Assembly: GCA_965662355.1 (NCBI GenBank)
Contig: CBFIHP010000011.1
Span: 124,001-188,000, forward strand
DNA from: GCA-2683825 sp965662355
GTDB lineage: Bacteria > Planctomycetota > UBA1135 > GCA-002686595
Reading direction: 5' to 3'
DNA length: 64,000 bases
A model generated the notes under the pieces. It saw nothing but the letters and a program-made list of their open reading frames with translations. It did not search any database and was not told where the DNA came from. Below, piece by piece: positions 43,023-51,356 of the stretch. The stretch's first letter is position 1. Each line of letters starts with the position of its first letter. A program made the translations under genes and the position numbers.

Positions 43023-43742
43023 CTAGCTGTCGCGTGACTCCTGCAGCTCGACGACCAATCCAAAATGGTCGCTGCAATACAGCCCTGGCGCGATCTGCGC
43101 GGTTCCGACAAGCTCGACCGTGGCCAGTCGATACACCTCCCCCAGGCGGCAGTAGGCTCGATCCAGGCGGGTTCGGTACTTGCGGGCCAGCGCATTGCGT
43201 TCGCAGTCGAAGGTGTAACCATCGGACTCGGGCTTGTCGCACGCCAACCAGCCATCCACCCAGCCGCTCGGGAGAACGGGCTCCTCGTCGACTCCCGCGA
43301 TCAGGTTCATGTCCCCCATGAACACGGCGCAGCTCGCTGCGGACAAGCGCGACATGGCCGCTTCGAACTGGACCGCGCGTATATCGGCGTGCTTTGAGAG
43401 ACTCTCGAGGTGCGAGCTGGCGACCGCGAGCGAGGATCCATGGGCCTGGCCCACGACGAGGTCACGTTCCATGTTGGAGTTCTTGAAAGCCAAGCGCTCC
43501 CCCGTCGCGAACCCATCCCGCGCGTATAGCATGGTGTAGTAGTGCATGTCCTCGGGCCCCCGCGGGATGGACTGGGCGCCGTAGAACCAGGGCGATTGCT
43601 CGAGCAAGGCCTGGCTTTTCTCGGTGACTTCCTGCAACGCGATCACGTCGGGGTCCAAGGCCTCGACGCGCCTCGCAATCGCCTCCATGCGCTGCTCGAG
43701 ACTGACGGGAGCCATGTCGATATTCCAGGTCAGGAGTCGCAT
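43023..43742 (-). CDS. endonuclease/exonuclease/phosphatase family, TDP2-like
   Basis: 239-residue protein with the EEP-fold metal site spread over LLTWNID, ALQEVT, ASSHLESL, VFMGDMNLI and CSDHFGLVVEL. This set (TWN-D, LQEV, GD.N, SDH.GL) fits the TDP2-like branch, which removes tyrosyl adducts from DNA 5' ends, but phosphodiesterases and endonucleases share the fold. Mg2+-dependent, cytoplasmic. It converges with the serine hydrolase gene and ends 48 bases after it. Confidence 0.88.
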   Translation of the reverse strand: MRLLTWNIDMAPVSLEQRMEAIARRVEALDPDVIALQEVTEKSQALLEQSPWFYGAQSIPRGPEDMHYYTMLYARDGFATGERLAFKNSNMERDLVVGQAHGSSLAVASSHLESLSKHADIRAVQFEAAMSRLSAASCAVFMGDMNLIAGVDEEPVLPSGWVDGWLACDKPESDGYTFDCERNALARKYRTRLDRAYCRLGEVYRLATVELVGTAQIAPGLYCSDHFGLVVELQESRDS

Positions 43743-43868
43743 CGCGCCAGGTTAGCCCCACCAATGTGGAATCACGACCGCTCGCCCAGGAAGAAGCCAC
43801 CCCCCGCTCGCACGAGTCCCCGGTGGACGCCCATGGTTTTTCTGGGCATGCTAGGCCCTCGTGGCTTT

Positions 43869-43957
43869 GGGGAAGTGGCGAAATCGGTAGACGCATCGGA
43901 CTTAAAATCCGAAGGGCTTTCAAGCCCGTGGGGGTTCGAGTCCCCCCTTCCCTACCA
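43869..43957 (+). tRNA. tRNA-Leu(TAA)
   Basis: Full leucine tRNA with a long variable arm. Acceptor GGGGAAG pairs with CTTCCCT (first pair G-U), the anticodon loop CTTAAAA gives TAA (43903-43905), the T arm is GGGGG-TTCGAGT-CCCCC, the discriminator is A, and CCA is encoded. The variable arm is consistent with tRNA-Leu. Confidence 0.95.
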
Positions 43958-44213
43958 CTGCAATAGCTCGCAAGCCGATCAAGAAACGCACACTTGCCGT
44001 GCCCCCGCTTTGACCGCCGCGGACATACCCAACACCTCGCCCTGTCCGAATCAGGAAACCCTCGCGGACCCGAAGGCGGGAGCTTGGCAACGGGGGTGCG
44101 ATTGAAAGCAGGTCCTGGACCCATGGCGCACTTTGGAGCACCCTACGGACCCACCCCTGCGGGGCGCCTGAACCAGGACCTCCGCGCAACGCTCCCTCGA
44201 TGATGGACCGGAA

Positions 44214-44738
44214 GTGCTGAACGAATCCGGCTGGACGCTGCTCTTCTCGGTGCTCGTGATCTTCGTCGTTTGTCGAAGGTTCAAACGCAACTTCGGACGC
44301 CAGAGATTTCGTGTGGCGCGGCTGCTCTTTCGGGTGCTGCTGTTTGGCGCCCTCACCCTGTTCCTCGCAGCCATCGCCCTCGGGTCGAATTGGATGGTGC
44401 CCGGGGGCGCTGTCAACGGCATCGCGCTTGCCCTGGTTGCGATTCGACTCACCACCTTCGAGCACACACCAGCGCAGAGTTTCTACCGGCCGAACAGTTT
44501 CATCGGACTGGCAGTCTTCTCACTGTTCCTGGGGCGCCTGCTACTGCGCCTGCCATTGCTGATCTCGTTCCTGCGTGAACGGCCATGGGAAAACTGGGAT
44601 CCTGCGACCAGCGGCGTACAGCTCGATCGAGACGATGGAGTTCCGCTCACCCTGGCGATCCTGTTTCTGCTGGTGACCTACTACACCGTCTATTACATGG
44701 GTATCTTGCTACGCGGATGGAGCGGACGCCAATCATGA
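44214..44738 (+). CDS. CcdC-like multi-span membrane protein
   Basis: 174-residue product from a GTG start, with four to five hydrophobic helices (LLFSVLVIFVV, LLFRVLLFGALTLFL, FIGLAVFSLFLGRLLLR, LAILFLLVTYYTVYYMGILL) and basic loops such as RRFKRNFGRQRFRVAR. The layout resembles DUF1453/CcdC-type small membrane proteins. A GGA-type ribosome site lies before the GTG. Family call is tentative; function is unknown. Confidence 0.65.
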   Translation: MLNESGWTLLFSVLVIFVVCRRFKRNFGRQRFRVARLLFRVLLFGALTLFLAAIALGSNWMVPGGAVNGIALALVAIRLTTFEHTPAQSFYRPNSFIGLAVFSLFLGRLLLRLPLLISFLRERPWENWDPATSGVQLDRDDGVPLTLAILFLLVTYYTVYYMGILLRGWSGRQS

Positions 44739-44750
44739 CGGCCTGGCCGG

Positions 44751-45152
44751 GTGCCTGAAAGGCCCTGCCTTTCGCACGTTGGTTTCGCACCATTCCACCT
44801 CGTATCATCTGGCGGTAGAGGGGAGCTGGAGACTCGCGAACACCTGCACGTGCTGGAAGATGACTCCATCATTCCCGAGGACGCTTGGCGCGTGTTTTCA
44901 ACAGCGCTGGCGTGCGCGGAGGAGGACATCTCTGAGGAATGGGACCTGTTGTACACGGATGTCTTCCTCACTCCGGACAAGCTGCAATTCCAGGAGCTGA
45001 GCGCGGCCTGGAACCGCTTTCACGAGGAGGAAAAGCTGACTCTCATATCGCTTGCGAACATGAACTTCACGTGTACGAGTTCTTTCTTCGTCCACAAGAA
45101 CGCAGTGGGCCGCTTGGCGGATCTACTGAAGGGACAGTGGTGCCAATTCTGA
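44751..45152 (+). pseudogene. remnant of a family-25 glycosyltransferase
   Basis: A 133-codon frame from a GTG contains LHVLEDDSIIPEDAW, DLLYTDVFLTPDK and CTSSFFVHKNAVGRLADLL. These are the LEDD motif and the following blocks of LPS-type GT25 glycosyltransferases. The first ~30 residues do not align with the family and its C-terminal half is missing; a stop ends it early. It is likely a truncated or frameshifted copy without function, but a small active protein cannot be excluded. Confidence 0.55.
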
Positions 45153-45251
45153 GGTGCGAATCCAGCGCTGCGAGGGCGGTTCCCGCTAAATTTTCGCACC
45201 CGTCGCCAAGTTCCTAAAGGCAAGCGGGCTTCGTGTCGACTCAGCGATGGG

Positions 45252-46793
45252 ATGAAGAACACACAGAGGCTGGGGCGGACGATGCAGTACCTGGCGACGG
45301 GCTGGGCCACCTGGCGCCTGCGCAAGAGCCAAGACGAGACGGCTCGTGAGCGCGCGGCGCGTCACCTGAGCACACGGCTCGGCCGCCTCCGGGGGCTGCC
45401 TCAAAAGGTGGGGCAGATGCTCACCATGTCGAGCGACGAGGATCGCAACGCCATCTTCGAACCCCTGGGGAACCAGGCCGAACCCCTGCCCTTCTCCGAA
45501 CTTTCCCCCCTACTCGAGCGCGCCTGGGGCAAACCCCACGGGCAGGTCGTGAAGGCGATCGACGAGCGCGGCTTGGCGGCCTCGCTCGGACAGGTGCATC
45601 GAGCGTTCCTCCACGATGGTCGCGAGGTGGCGGTGAAGATCCAGTACCCGGGCATGAAGCAGGCGATCGAGACGGATCTCGATACCCTCGGCTGGATCGC
45701 CAAGCCCGTGGGCAACCTGCACGCCGGCTTCGACATGCAGGCCTATCGCGGCACCTTGCGTCAAGGACTCGAGCAAGAGCTCGACTACCGCATCGAGGCG
45801 AAGAACCAGCGCGAGCTGTCTTTGGCCGCCGAGGGACTCGCCCTGGTCGTTCCCGAAGTCGTGAACGAGCTGAGCGACGAGCTTGTCCTGACGACGAGTT
45901 GGGAAGACGGGGACTCTCTCGCCGAAGCCGAAGGCTGGCCGCAGGCGGAGAAGCAACGCCTCGCACAGGCCCTCCTCGAGCAATTCCTCACCTTCGCGTT
46001 CGAACGCGGCATCCTGCATTCCGACCCGCACCCAGGAAACTACCGCTTTCGTCGCTCGGCCCAGGGTCCGAGCGTCATCCTCTACGATTACGGTTGCGTG
46101 TACCGGATTCCCGAACGCGAGCGCCTGCTCATGCTCCGCCTCGTGGCCAGCGCGGCTGCACTCAGCGCGCAGGACGATCCCTATCCGTTGCTGGTCGAAC
46201 TGGGTTTCGACGCCGAGCTCTTGCGCCCCCTACGCGCCAAACTGCCCGCCGTCTGTCGGGTTCTCTTCGAGCCCTTCGGTTCACAGGGGCAGTTCGACAT
46301 GTCCGGCTGGAATCCATCGGGACGTCTCGAGGATGTCCTGGGCGAAGACCGGCTCAACTTCCGCATCGCCGGCCCCGCGCGACTGCTCTTCTTCCTACGT
46401 GCGTACCAGGGTCTCCTCTACTACTTGCGCAGGCTCGGAGAGCCGGTGCTCTGGTCCGGGCCCCTCCGCAAGCTTCTCGAGCGCCATGGCAGAGCCGCCA
46501 GAGCCCTCGAACTCGCAGAGCCGGTGGATCCCTCGACGACCTTCAACGCCCTGGCCAAACACCTGCGCATCGAGGTACGCCAGGACTCAGCCTTGAAGGC
46601 TCAGATCACGTTGCCGGCCTCCGCCGTCGAGCGCCTCGAGGACTTCCTGGAGCCGGAGGTTCACGAGCGTATCGCGGCCCGTGGCATCCACGTCGACGAG
46701 GTGATTCGCAAAGCGCGCCGTTCCGGCTACGCCCCCTCCAAGCTGTTCGAGCTGGAGGAGAGCAGCAAGAGCTTCGCCGTCTGGCTGGAATAG
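45252..46793 (+). CDS. ABC1/UbiB-family atypical kinase
   Basis: 513-residue protein of the UbiB/AarF/COQ8 superfamily. Signature pieces: LPQKVGQMLTMSSDE (the KxGQ motif), AASLGQVHRAFLHDGREVAVKIQYPG (Ala-rich loop, QVH and the Lys), the DYRIEAKNQREL region and HSDPHPGNYRFR with the DYGCVYRI metal motif. Usually such proteins help ubiquinone or lipid metabolism and have ATPase-like activity at membranes. The C-terminal ~120 residues extend beyond the kinase fold. No operon partners are obvious. Confidence 0.9.
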   Translation: MKNTQRLGRTMQYLATGWATWRLRKSQDETARERAARHLSTRLGRLRGLPQKVGQMLTMSSDEDRNAIFEPLGNQAEPLPFSELSPLLERAWGKPHGQVVKAIDERGLAASLGQVHRAFLHDGREVAVKIQYPGMKQAIETDLDTLGWIAKPVGNLHAGFDMQAYRGTLRQGLEQELDYRIEAKNQRELSLAAEGLALVVPEVVNELSDELVLTTSWEDGDSLAEAEGWPQAEKQRLAQALLEQFLTFAFERGILHSDPHPGNYRFRRSAQGPSVILYDYGCVYRIPERERLLMLRLVASAAALSAQDDPYPLLVELGFDAELLRPLRAKLPAVCRVLFEPFGSQGQFDMSGWNPSGRLEDVLGEDRLNFRIAGPARLLFFLRAYQGLLYYLRRLGEPVLWSGPLRKLLERHGRAARALELAEPVDPSTTFNALAKHLRIEVRQDSALKAQITLPASAVERLEDFLEPEVHERIAARGIHVDEVIRKARRSGYAPSKLFELEESSKSFAVWLE

Positions 46794-46919
46794 GAAAGAC
46801 CTGCACTGGACCTACGCAGCACGGCGTTCCCAGCCACAGGAAATTTCCCGGGGTAGCAGGGTCCGCCCGCCGCTTTTGGGCCAAATGCCACGAGCGCGGC
46901 GTCGATAGGCGTTGGAGCT

Positions 46920-47774
46920 ATGCAGGTCCATCCCCCGCCGACTCTTTCCTCCATCTCCTCGCAACTCCAATTGCGGGAGGCGCTTCTCGGGCACACGCTG
47001 TATTCGCGCATCACGTCCCTCCAGCGACTGCGGCTCTTCATGGAGAGCCATGTGTTCTGCGTTTGGGATTTCATGTCCTTGTTGAAGCGACTTCAGCAGG
47101 AGATCGCCCCCACGACGCTACCCTGGACCCCTCCCCAGGATCCCGTTGCCGCACGTTTCGTCAACGAGATCGTGCTGGCCGAGGAGAGTGATCTCGATCC
47201 AGGAGGAAGGCCCGTGAGTCACCTCGAGCTCTACCTCCAGGCAATGGACGAGGTGGGCGCGAACACCGACATCTTCCGCGAGTTCTTGGCCCGCCTCTCC
47301 GACGGTGAAGGAGCACAGGCGGCGCTGCGTAACGTGGGGTCAAGCGAACATGTCCGCGACTTTGTCGGCAGCACCCTGGACACGGCACTCAACGGTGAGT
47401 GCGTCGAGGTCGCTGCGGCCTTCCTCGGCGGTCGCGAGGATCCGATTCCGTTCATGTTCCAGCGAATACGCGATGCCTGGAGCGGAAACCTGTCGGCCAT
47501 CCCCTGCTTCACGCATTACCTCGAACGTCACATCGAGCTGGATGCCGAGGCCCATGCACCCGCAGGCCGTCGCCTGCTCGCGCGACTGATCGGTGGCAAC
47601 GCCGATCGCCAGAGCAAGGCGGATCAGGCTGCGCAACGTGCCCTGTCCGCGCGCCTGCGGCTCTGGACGAGCCTCGAGGCGAAACTCGTCGAAGGAAACG
47701 GAGCTCGATCCCACTGTCCAGCCGATCCAGGCACCGACCGTCGGGGGCGAGACCGCCAGGATCGCCGATCCTGA
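46920..47774 (+). CDS. DUF3050 protein, heme-oxygenase-like fold
   Basis: 284-residue protein matching DUF3050: LYSRITSLQRLRLFMESHVF continuing to CVWDFMSLLKRLQ, then the NEIVLAEESDLDPGG and SHLELYLQAMDEVGAN blocks. Candidate metal ligands recur in helices: Glu42/His44 in FMESHVF, Glu88-89/Asp91 in EESD, His101/Glu103 in SHLEL, and His204, Glu206, Asp208, Glu210, His212 in HIELDAEAH. Such Glu/His/Asp sets are like those of heme-oxygenase-like diiron oxidases. The final ~30 residues (GNGARSHCPADPGTDRRGRD) look basic and unlike the fold. Truncated haemoglobin genes follow, so an O2- or NO-linked role is possible. Confidence 0.78.
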   Translation: MQVHPPPTLSSISSQLQLREALLGHTLYSRITSLQRLRLFMESHVFCVWDFMSLLKRLQQEIAPTTLPWTPPQDPVAARFVNEIVLAEESDLDPGGRPVSHLELYLQAMDEVGANTDIFREFLARLSDGEGAQAALRNVGSSEHVRDFVGSTLDTALNGECVEVAAAFLGGREDPIPFMFQRIRDAWSGNLSAIPCFTHYLERHIELDAEAHAPAGRRLLARLIGGNADRQSKADQAAQRALSARLRLWTSLEAKLVEGNGARSHCPADPGTDRRGRDRQDRRS

Positions 47775-47887
47775 AACGCATACCCCCCGGGCACAACTTG
47801 CCGACTAGCTCTCGATGCAAGAGCTCCTGCGAACAATAGGAAGGTGCATTTCCTCTCTAGATTCGGGGCCGCGCGCTCCGAGAAGGG

Positions 47888-47918
47888 TTCCTTTGCTAAG
47901 CCAACTTCCGAAAAGGAA
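47888..47918. promoter_or_regulatory. inverted repeat before the haemoglobin gene
   Basis: TTCCTTT and AAAGGAA are inverted arms 17 bases apart, ending 17 bases before the start codon and just before the GAGGA ribosome site. It may be a regulatory site or an RNA hairpin; no regulator is known. Confidence 0.3.
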
Positions 47919-47935
47919 AGGTAACGAGGAATCCT

Positions 47936-48316
47936 ATGCAGGAAACCAAGGCTCCGAGTCTGTACGAGCGTTTGGGTGGAAAGCCCGCCGTGTCGGCGGC
48001 TGTTGATCTGTTCTACGAAAAGGTGATGGCCGACGAGACGCTGAGGCCCTTCTTCGACGACGTCGAGATGGAACGCCAGAAGGGCAAGCAGCGCGCCTTT
48101 CTGACCTTCGCCTTCGGCGGCCCCGCGAACTACTCCGGCAAGGATCTGCGCTCCGGACACGAACAACAGGTAGAGCGCGGCCTGAACGAGGATCACTTCC
48201 TCGCTGTCGCCGGGCACCTGGCGGCGACGTTGGCGGAGCTAACGGTACCGGAGGCGTTGATCGGCGAGGTCATGGCCATCGCGGCTTCGACCCACGACGA
48301 CGTCCTGGGCCTCTAG
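47936..48316 (+). CDS. glbN: group 1 truncated haemoglobin (trHbN-like)
   Basis: 126-residue globin of the 2/2 fold. SLYERLGGKPAVSAAVDLFYEKVMAD begins the family pattern; RPFFDDVEMERQKGKQRAFLTFAFGGP and the SGKDLRSGHE segment hold the heme pocket, followed by the distal/proximal region EDHFLAVAGHLAATLAEL. Length fits group I trHb. A GAGGA ribosome site lies five bases before the ATG. Usually binds O2 or NO; roles in NO detoxification are known for relatives. Confidence 0.9.
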   Translation: MQETKAPSLYERLGGKPAVSAAVDLFYEKVMADETLRPFFDDVEMERQKGKQRAFLTFAFGGPANYSGKDLRSGHEQQVERGLNEDHFLAVAGHLAATLAELTVPEALIGEVMAIAASTHDDVLGL

Positions 48317-48332
48317 CCAGGGAACGACGAAT

Positions 48333-48367
48333 GGTCCCGGCCCCGATCCAACCCCGGGGCCGGGATC
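48333..48367. terminator. GC-rich hairpin after the haemoglobin gene
   Basis: A stem of CCCGGCCCC/GGGGCCGGG (48336-48364), extended by a few pairs, lies 17 bases after the stop codon. No T-run follows, so it may only be a transcript-end or mRNA-stability hairpin. Confidence 0.4.
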
Positions 48368-48374
48368 GGACAGC

Positions 48375-48560
48375 TTATTCGGCTGCGTGCAGGAGCAGTG
48401 CCGCGCAGCGCATCGCATCCGCCAGGCGCTGCCTTGCGATCGGCGTGTGAGATACGGATGTCGTGGCCGACCTCGTAGAAGCCGTCGCCGATCCCGAGCC
48501 GGCGGCGCGTCGCTGCAAAGACGTCTTTCGCCTCCCCACCGAACCGTCCGCGAGCTTGGG
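48375..48560 (-). pseudogene. frameshifted remnant of an unrecognised protein
   Basis: Within the gap of about 455 bases between two globin genes, reading leftward in one frame gives AATRRRLGIGDGFYEVGHD up to ISHADR, and a one-base shift continues QRLADAMRCAALLLHAAE followed by a stop. The two halves join into one protein-like C-terminus, so this is likely a broken gene. Its N-terminal part is missing and the family is unknown. The rest of the gap holds only the hairpin; no other gene is seen. Confidence 0.35.
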
Positions 48561-48771
48561 CACCTCGGCAAAACGCAGGTTGCGGGCGAGATTTCCCCAA
48601 GCCTCGATCGGGGGAAAGGATGCAGCCCAATCGGAACCCCGACTCTAGCGCTCCGAAGGTCCGAGGAGAGCTTCGATACATACTCGCAACAAGTTCGCCC
48701 GCTTTTTGAGAGCTCAGGGCTGTGATCAAGTTTGACCTCTTGACCCGACGATGTTGGGGCAGATCTGACCC

Positions 48772-49308
48772 ATGTCCGTCGCCGATATTCTCCGCCAGCA
48801 GTGTCCAGGTGCCCTACCCAACTCGTTCTTCGAGAGGATCGGTGGTCGGCCCACGCTCGATCGTGTTCACAGGTGCTTCTACGGGAAGATCTATGCCCAT
48901 CCCTGGGTCGGGCAGTACTTCGTGCACGCCGATAGGGACCACCTCGAAAGAACGCAGAGTGATTTCATGACCGGGCAATTCGATGGTGGCCAGATCTTCT
49001 GCGGGCGGCCTCCGGCCCAGGCGCATCTTCATCTGGCCATCAGCGAGGAATTGTTCGATCTGCGTCAAGAGCTCCTGGGGCAAGCACTGACCGAGGAAGG
49101 CATCTCGGGAGCCGATCGCCAGCACTGGCTCGAAGTGGACGCCAAGTTTCGGCCCGTGTTGTTGCGAGAAGCGGAGGATTGTCAGCCCTTGTCCAGCGCA
49201 CAGGGGATCCTGAACTTTCCGAATCCCGAAACGGCACCTGCGTGTCTGCCGACGGATACTCCGCAGGAGACCCGCAAACTACGAGGCGGATCCAGTAGCG
49301 TCGACTGA
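48772..49308 (+). CDS. truncated-haemoglobin-like protein with C-terminal extension
   Basis: 178-residue protein. Residues ~15-125 have the 2/2 globin pattern: FFERIGGRPTLDRVHRCFY, AHPWVGQYFVHADR, QSDFMTGQFDGGQIFCGRPP and AHLHLAISEELFDLRQELLG with the proximal His region. The C-terminal ~45 residues are an extra tail with Pro and Cys. It differs clearly from the upstream group 1 globin and may belong to a group 3-like or separate class. Heme-binding is inferred. Lies on the same strand as the other globin, 455 bases downstream. Confidence 0.75.
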   Translation: MSVADILRQQCPGALPNSFFERIGGRPTLDRVHRCFYGKIYAHPWVGQYFVHADRDHLERTQSDFMTGQFDGGQIFCGRPPAQAHLHLAISEELFDLRQELLGQALTEEGISGADRQHWLEVDAKFRPVLLREAEDCQPLSSAQGILNFPNPETAPACLPTDTPQETRKLRGGSSSVD

Positions 49309-49461
49309 CAGGTCACAGAACAACAAGCGCCCCGCGACATCCATGGCCAGGGCCCCCAGGGCTAACTCCTGGGTGTTTCCTGTCACGGAAAAGCGCCTGG
49401 CAAACCCCTTGGGGTAGAGTCAGGACTCCCTTGACTGTGTCCCATTGCCCTGGTTGTTCAA

Positions 49462-51057
49462 ATGCATTTCTCACGCATCGCTTGTTTGCTTTCTTGCTCG
49501 TTCGTCTTCACCAGCTTCTCCCTGGCTGGCGCCCAGACAGTTCAAACCCTGGTGCGAGGCCAGGATGCTCTCTCCGATGGGGGTCATGTCGGTACTCTGG
49601 ACAACGTTCATGTCCTCGACGATGGCACCTGGTTCGCCCGTGGGACTCGCAGTGGCACGGTACAGGACTTCTTTGCTCTGAAGAATGGGATCTCCGTCCC
49701 TCCGTTAGGCGCTGATCCCGACTGGGATTACGACGACGACGGAAACCGACTCCACTTCGAGGATGGACTGCGGTTGCTCTGGAACGGAATCGAAGTCGTT
49801 GGGCCCGCGACGACGGACGCTCTTCTGCTAGCCCTCGGATTGAGCGATCATGCCTTCAATCGTCTGGACGGCTTCAAACTGACCGGACCTGGGCAAGTCG
49901 CGCTTTGGCTTCGCCTGGTGCCCCCGGGTGAACCGTCGATGGCCTCAGGGCACCCCGTCGTCGTCCTCTTGGACCTCGACCCGCTGGGGACGGTTCTCTC
50001 GGTGGCCACGATCGTCGCACCAGCGGCTCCCGGAAACGGTGTTCTCAACTACCCCCCGGCGGATGGACCACACAACTACGCCGTCAACGATCATGGAAGG
50101 GTCCTCTTCTGCGCAGTGAACATCAACCTGGGAGCAGGCGTCTATCTCGATACCGATCCGGTCGCGGAAATAGGCATGACGTTTTCCGACCCCAGCGATC
50201 CGCTGATCGACGGCCGTTCCATCACCTCCTTCGCTCCCTACACCGTAGACCTGAACGATTCTCAGGACATCGTTTATCGCTGTCGGGTCGATGGAGATGC
50301 GCAAAGCGACTCCGTGCTCGTTCGGAACAACACCAAGCTCTATCAAGAGGGTGAGCCGCTTCCCGCGCTCCTCGGAGCCACGCTGGGTGACACCAACAAT
50401 GCACCTCTCTACATCGCGAACGACGGTCATGTCTACTGGGGAACGCAACTCGGTAATGCGCAACCCGCTTTTGATCGAGCCTGGATGCGCGATGGAGTTC
50501 CCATCGTTCGCAGGGGCCAGGTGCTCACGGATGGCCGCGTCGTGACACAGATCACGCTGCGCCGTAACGGCTTCCATGTCAGCGACGATGGACGCTTCTG
50601 GGTCGGCCGCGTAGGTCTCGATGGCGAACCCGCGCTGGTCATGGTCGATTTCGGCGGTTTCTTGGCACTTCCCAGCTCGACGCCCCACGAGGCGAGCCTC
50701 GAACTCCTCGCCGGGCGACCGCTCCTCGGGAGTTCGATGATCTTCGAACTCGACGGTGCTCGAGCCAGTGGCGTTCTGACAACACTCCTCGTCTCGCCCG
50801 ACCCGGCTCTACCAGGCTCTCTCTTCGGCATCCCCACGCCTTATGGAGAACTCCTGATCGGAACACCTTCGCTCTTTCTGCTCGGCACGCCGTGGGTCGG
50901 CACTCCCTCCTTCGTCGCCGCCAGCATGCCGATCAACCCGGCATTGTTCGATGCCGAGTTCTACACCCAAGGCGCCTTCATCGATCTCGGCGGCCTCTTG
51001 CCCGGCCCGGACATCCGTTTGACGAACGGATATCGGATACAGGTCGGAGCTCCGTAG
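49462..51057 (+). CDS. secreted hypothetical protein with the shared C-terminal beta domain
   Basis: 531-residue protein with a clear signal peptide ending in SLAGAQ. The main part is a series of short beta strands with repeated DDG/DNHG turns (LNDSQDIVYRCRVDGD, FHVSDDGRFWVGRVGLDGE) and may form a beta-propeller-like structure. The last ~120 residues hold RPLLGSSMIFEL, PYGELLIG and GAFIDLGGLLPGPDIRLTNG, which resemble the C-terminal domains of the metzincins and the FG-GAP protein of this window. No enzyme motif. Expected outside the cytoplasm. Confidence 0.82.
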   Translation: MHFSRIACLLSCSFVFTSFSLAGAQTVQTLVRGQDALSDGGHVGTLDNVHVLDDGTWFARGTRSGTVQDFFALKNGISVPPLGADPDWDYDDDGNRLHFEDGLRLLWNGIEVVGPATTDALLLALGLSDHAFNRLDGFKLTGPGQVALWLRLVPPGEPSMASGHPVVVLLDLDPLGTVLSVATIVAPAAPGNGVLNYPPADGPHNYAVNDHGRVLFCAVNINLGAGVYLDTDPVAEIGMTFSDPSDPLIDGRSITSFAPYTVDLNDSQDIVYRCRVDGDAQSDSVLVRNNTKLYQEGEPLPALLGATLGDTNNAPLYIANDGHVYWGTQLGNAQPAFDRAWMRDGVPIVRRGQVLTDGRVVTQITLRRNGFHVSDDGRFWVGRVGLDGEPALVMVDFGGFLALPSSTPHEASLELLAGRPLLGSSMIFELDGARASGVLTTLLVSPDPALPGSLFGIPTPYGELLIGTPSLFLLGTPWVGTPSFVAASMPINPALFDAEFYTQGAFIDLGGLLPGPDIRLTNGYRIQVGAP

Positions 51058-51127
51058 CCCAGCACCCGACCGAGATCGGACGGCCTTTCGGTTCGCTTCC
51101 TCGGATGGCCGCTGGAAACGTTTCGGG

Positions 51128-51162
51128 GTGCATGGGGGCCTGCCCAGCAGGCCCCCATGCAC
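51128..51162. repeat. perfect long palindrome (strong hairpin)
   Basis: TGCATGGGGGCCTGC and its exact complement flank a CCA loop, a 15-bp perfect stem that can be extended by one or two pairs. An overlapping pair of GGGTGCA/TGCACCC arms (51126-51132 and 51163-51169) allows another pairing. It lies 70 bases after the secreted-protein gene, directly before the beta-propeller remnant. No T-run. Possible terminator, attenuator or element end. Confidence 0.6.
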
Positions 51163-51203
51163 TGCACCCTGGTCACGACCGCGGGGCCGCTTGAGGCGCG
51201 TGA

Positions 51204-51356
51204 CGTCATCCGACCGACGGCAACCTGTATGTCGTCAGCGTCGTACGGAACAACGTCCGGGTGTACGACGGTCGGACCGGCGCGTTTCTACACCGCGCCG
51301 TGGCCAATGGAGCAAACGGCCTGGACGCAGCGACCTTCGTCTTCCCGCTGCCCTAG
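51204..51356 (+). pseudogene. C-terminal remnant of a beta-propeller (NHL-type) protein
   Basis: An open frame of 50 codons without a start codon reads DGNLYVVSVVRNNVRVYDG and RTGAFLHRAVANGANGLD, ending FVFPLP and a stop. DGNLYV and V-YDG-TGAF are typical blade motifs of NHL/Vgb-like propellers. The frame is closed upstream by a stop at 51201, so this is the tail of a gene whose body is lost. The gap also holds the palindrome; no gene is complete in it. Confidence 0.6.

Noticed and set aside
43920..44465. Leftward reading frame covering the tRNA region
   Set aside because: It crosses tRNA-Leu and its first residues are the typical artefact of translating tRNA; no homology-like motif is seen.
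45154..45201. Inverted repeat GGTGCGAA/TTCGCACC near the GT25 remnant
   Set aside because: Eight-base arms with a ~32-base loop; no target duplication or transposase, so not supported as an element end.
49355..49373. CCCAGG/CCTGGG stem after the second globin
   Set aside because: Six-base stem only, not convincing as a terminator.
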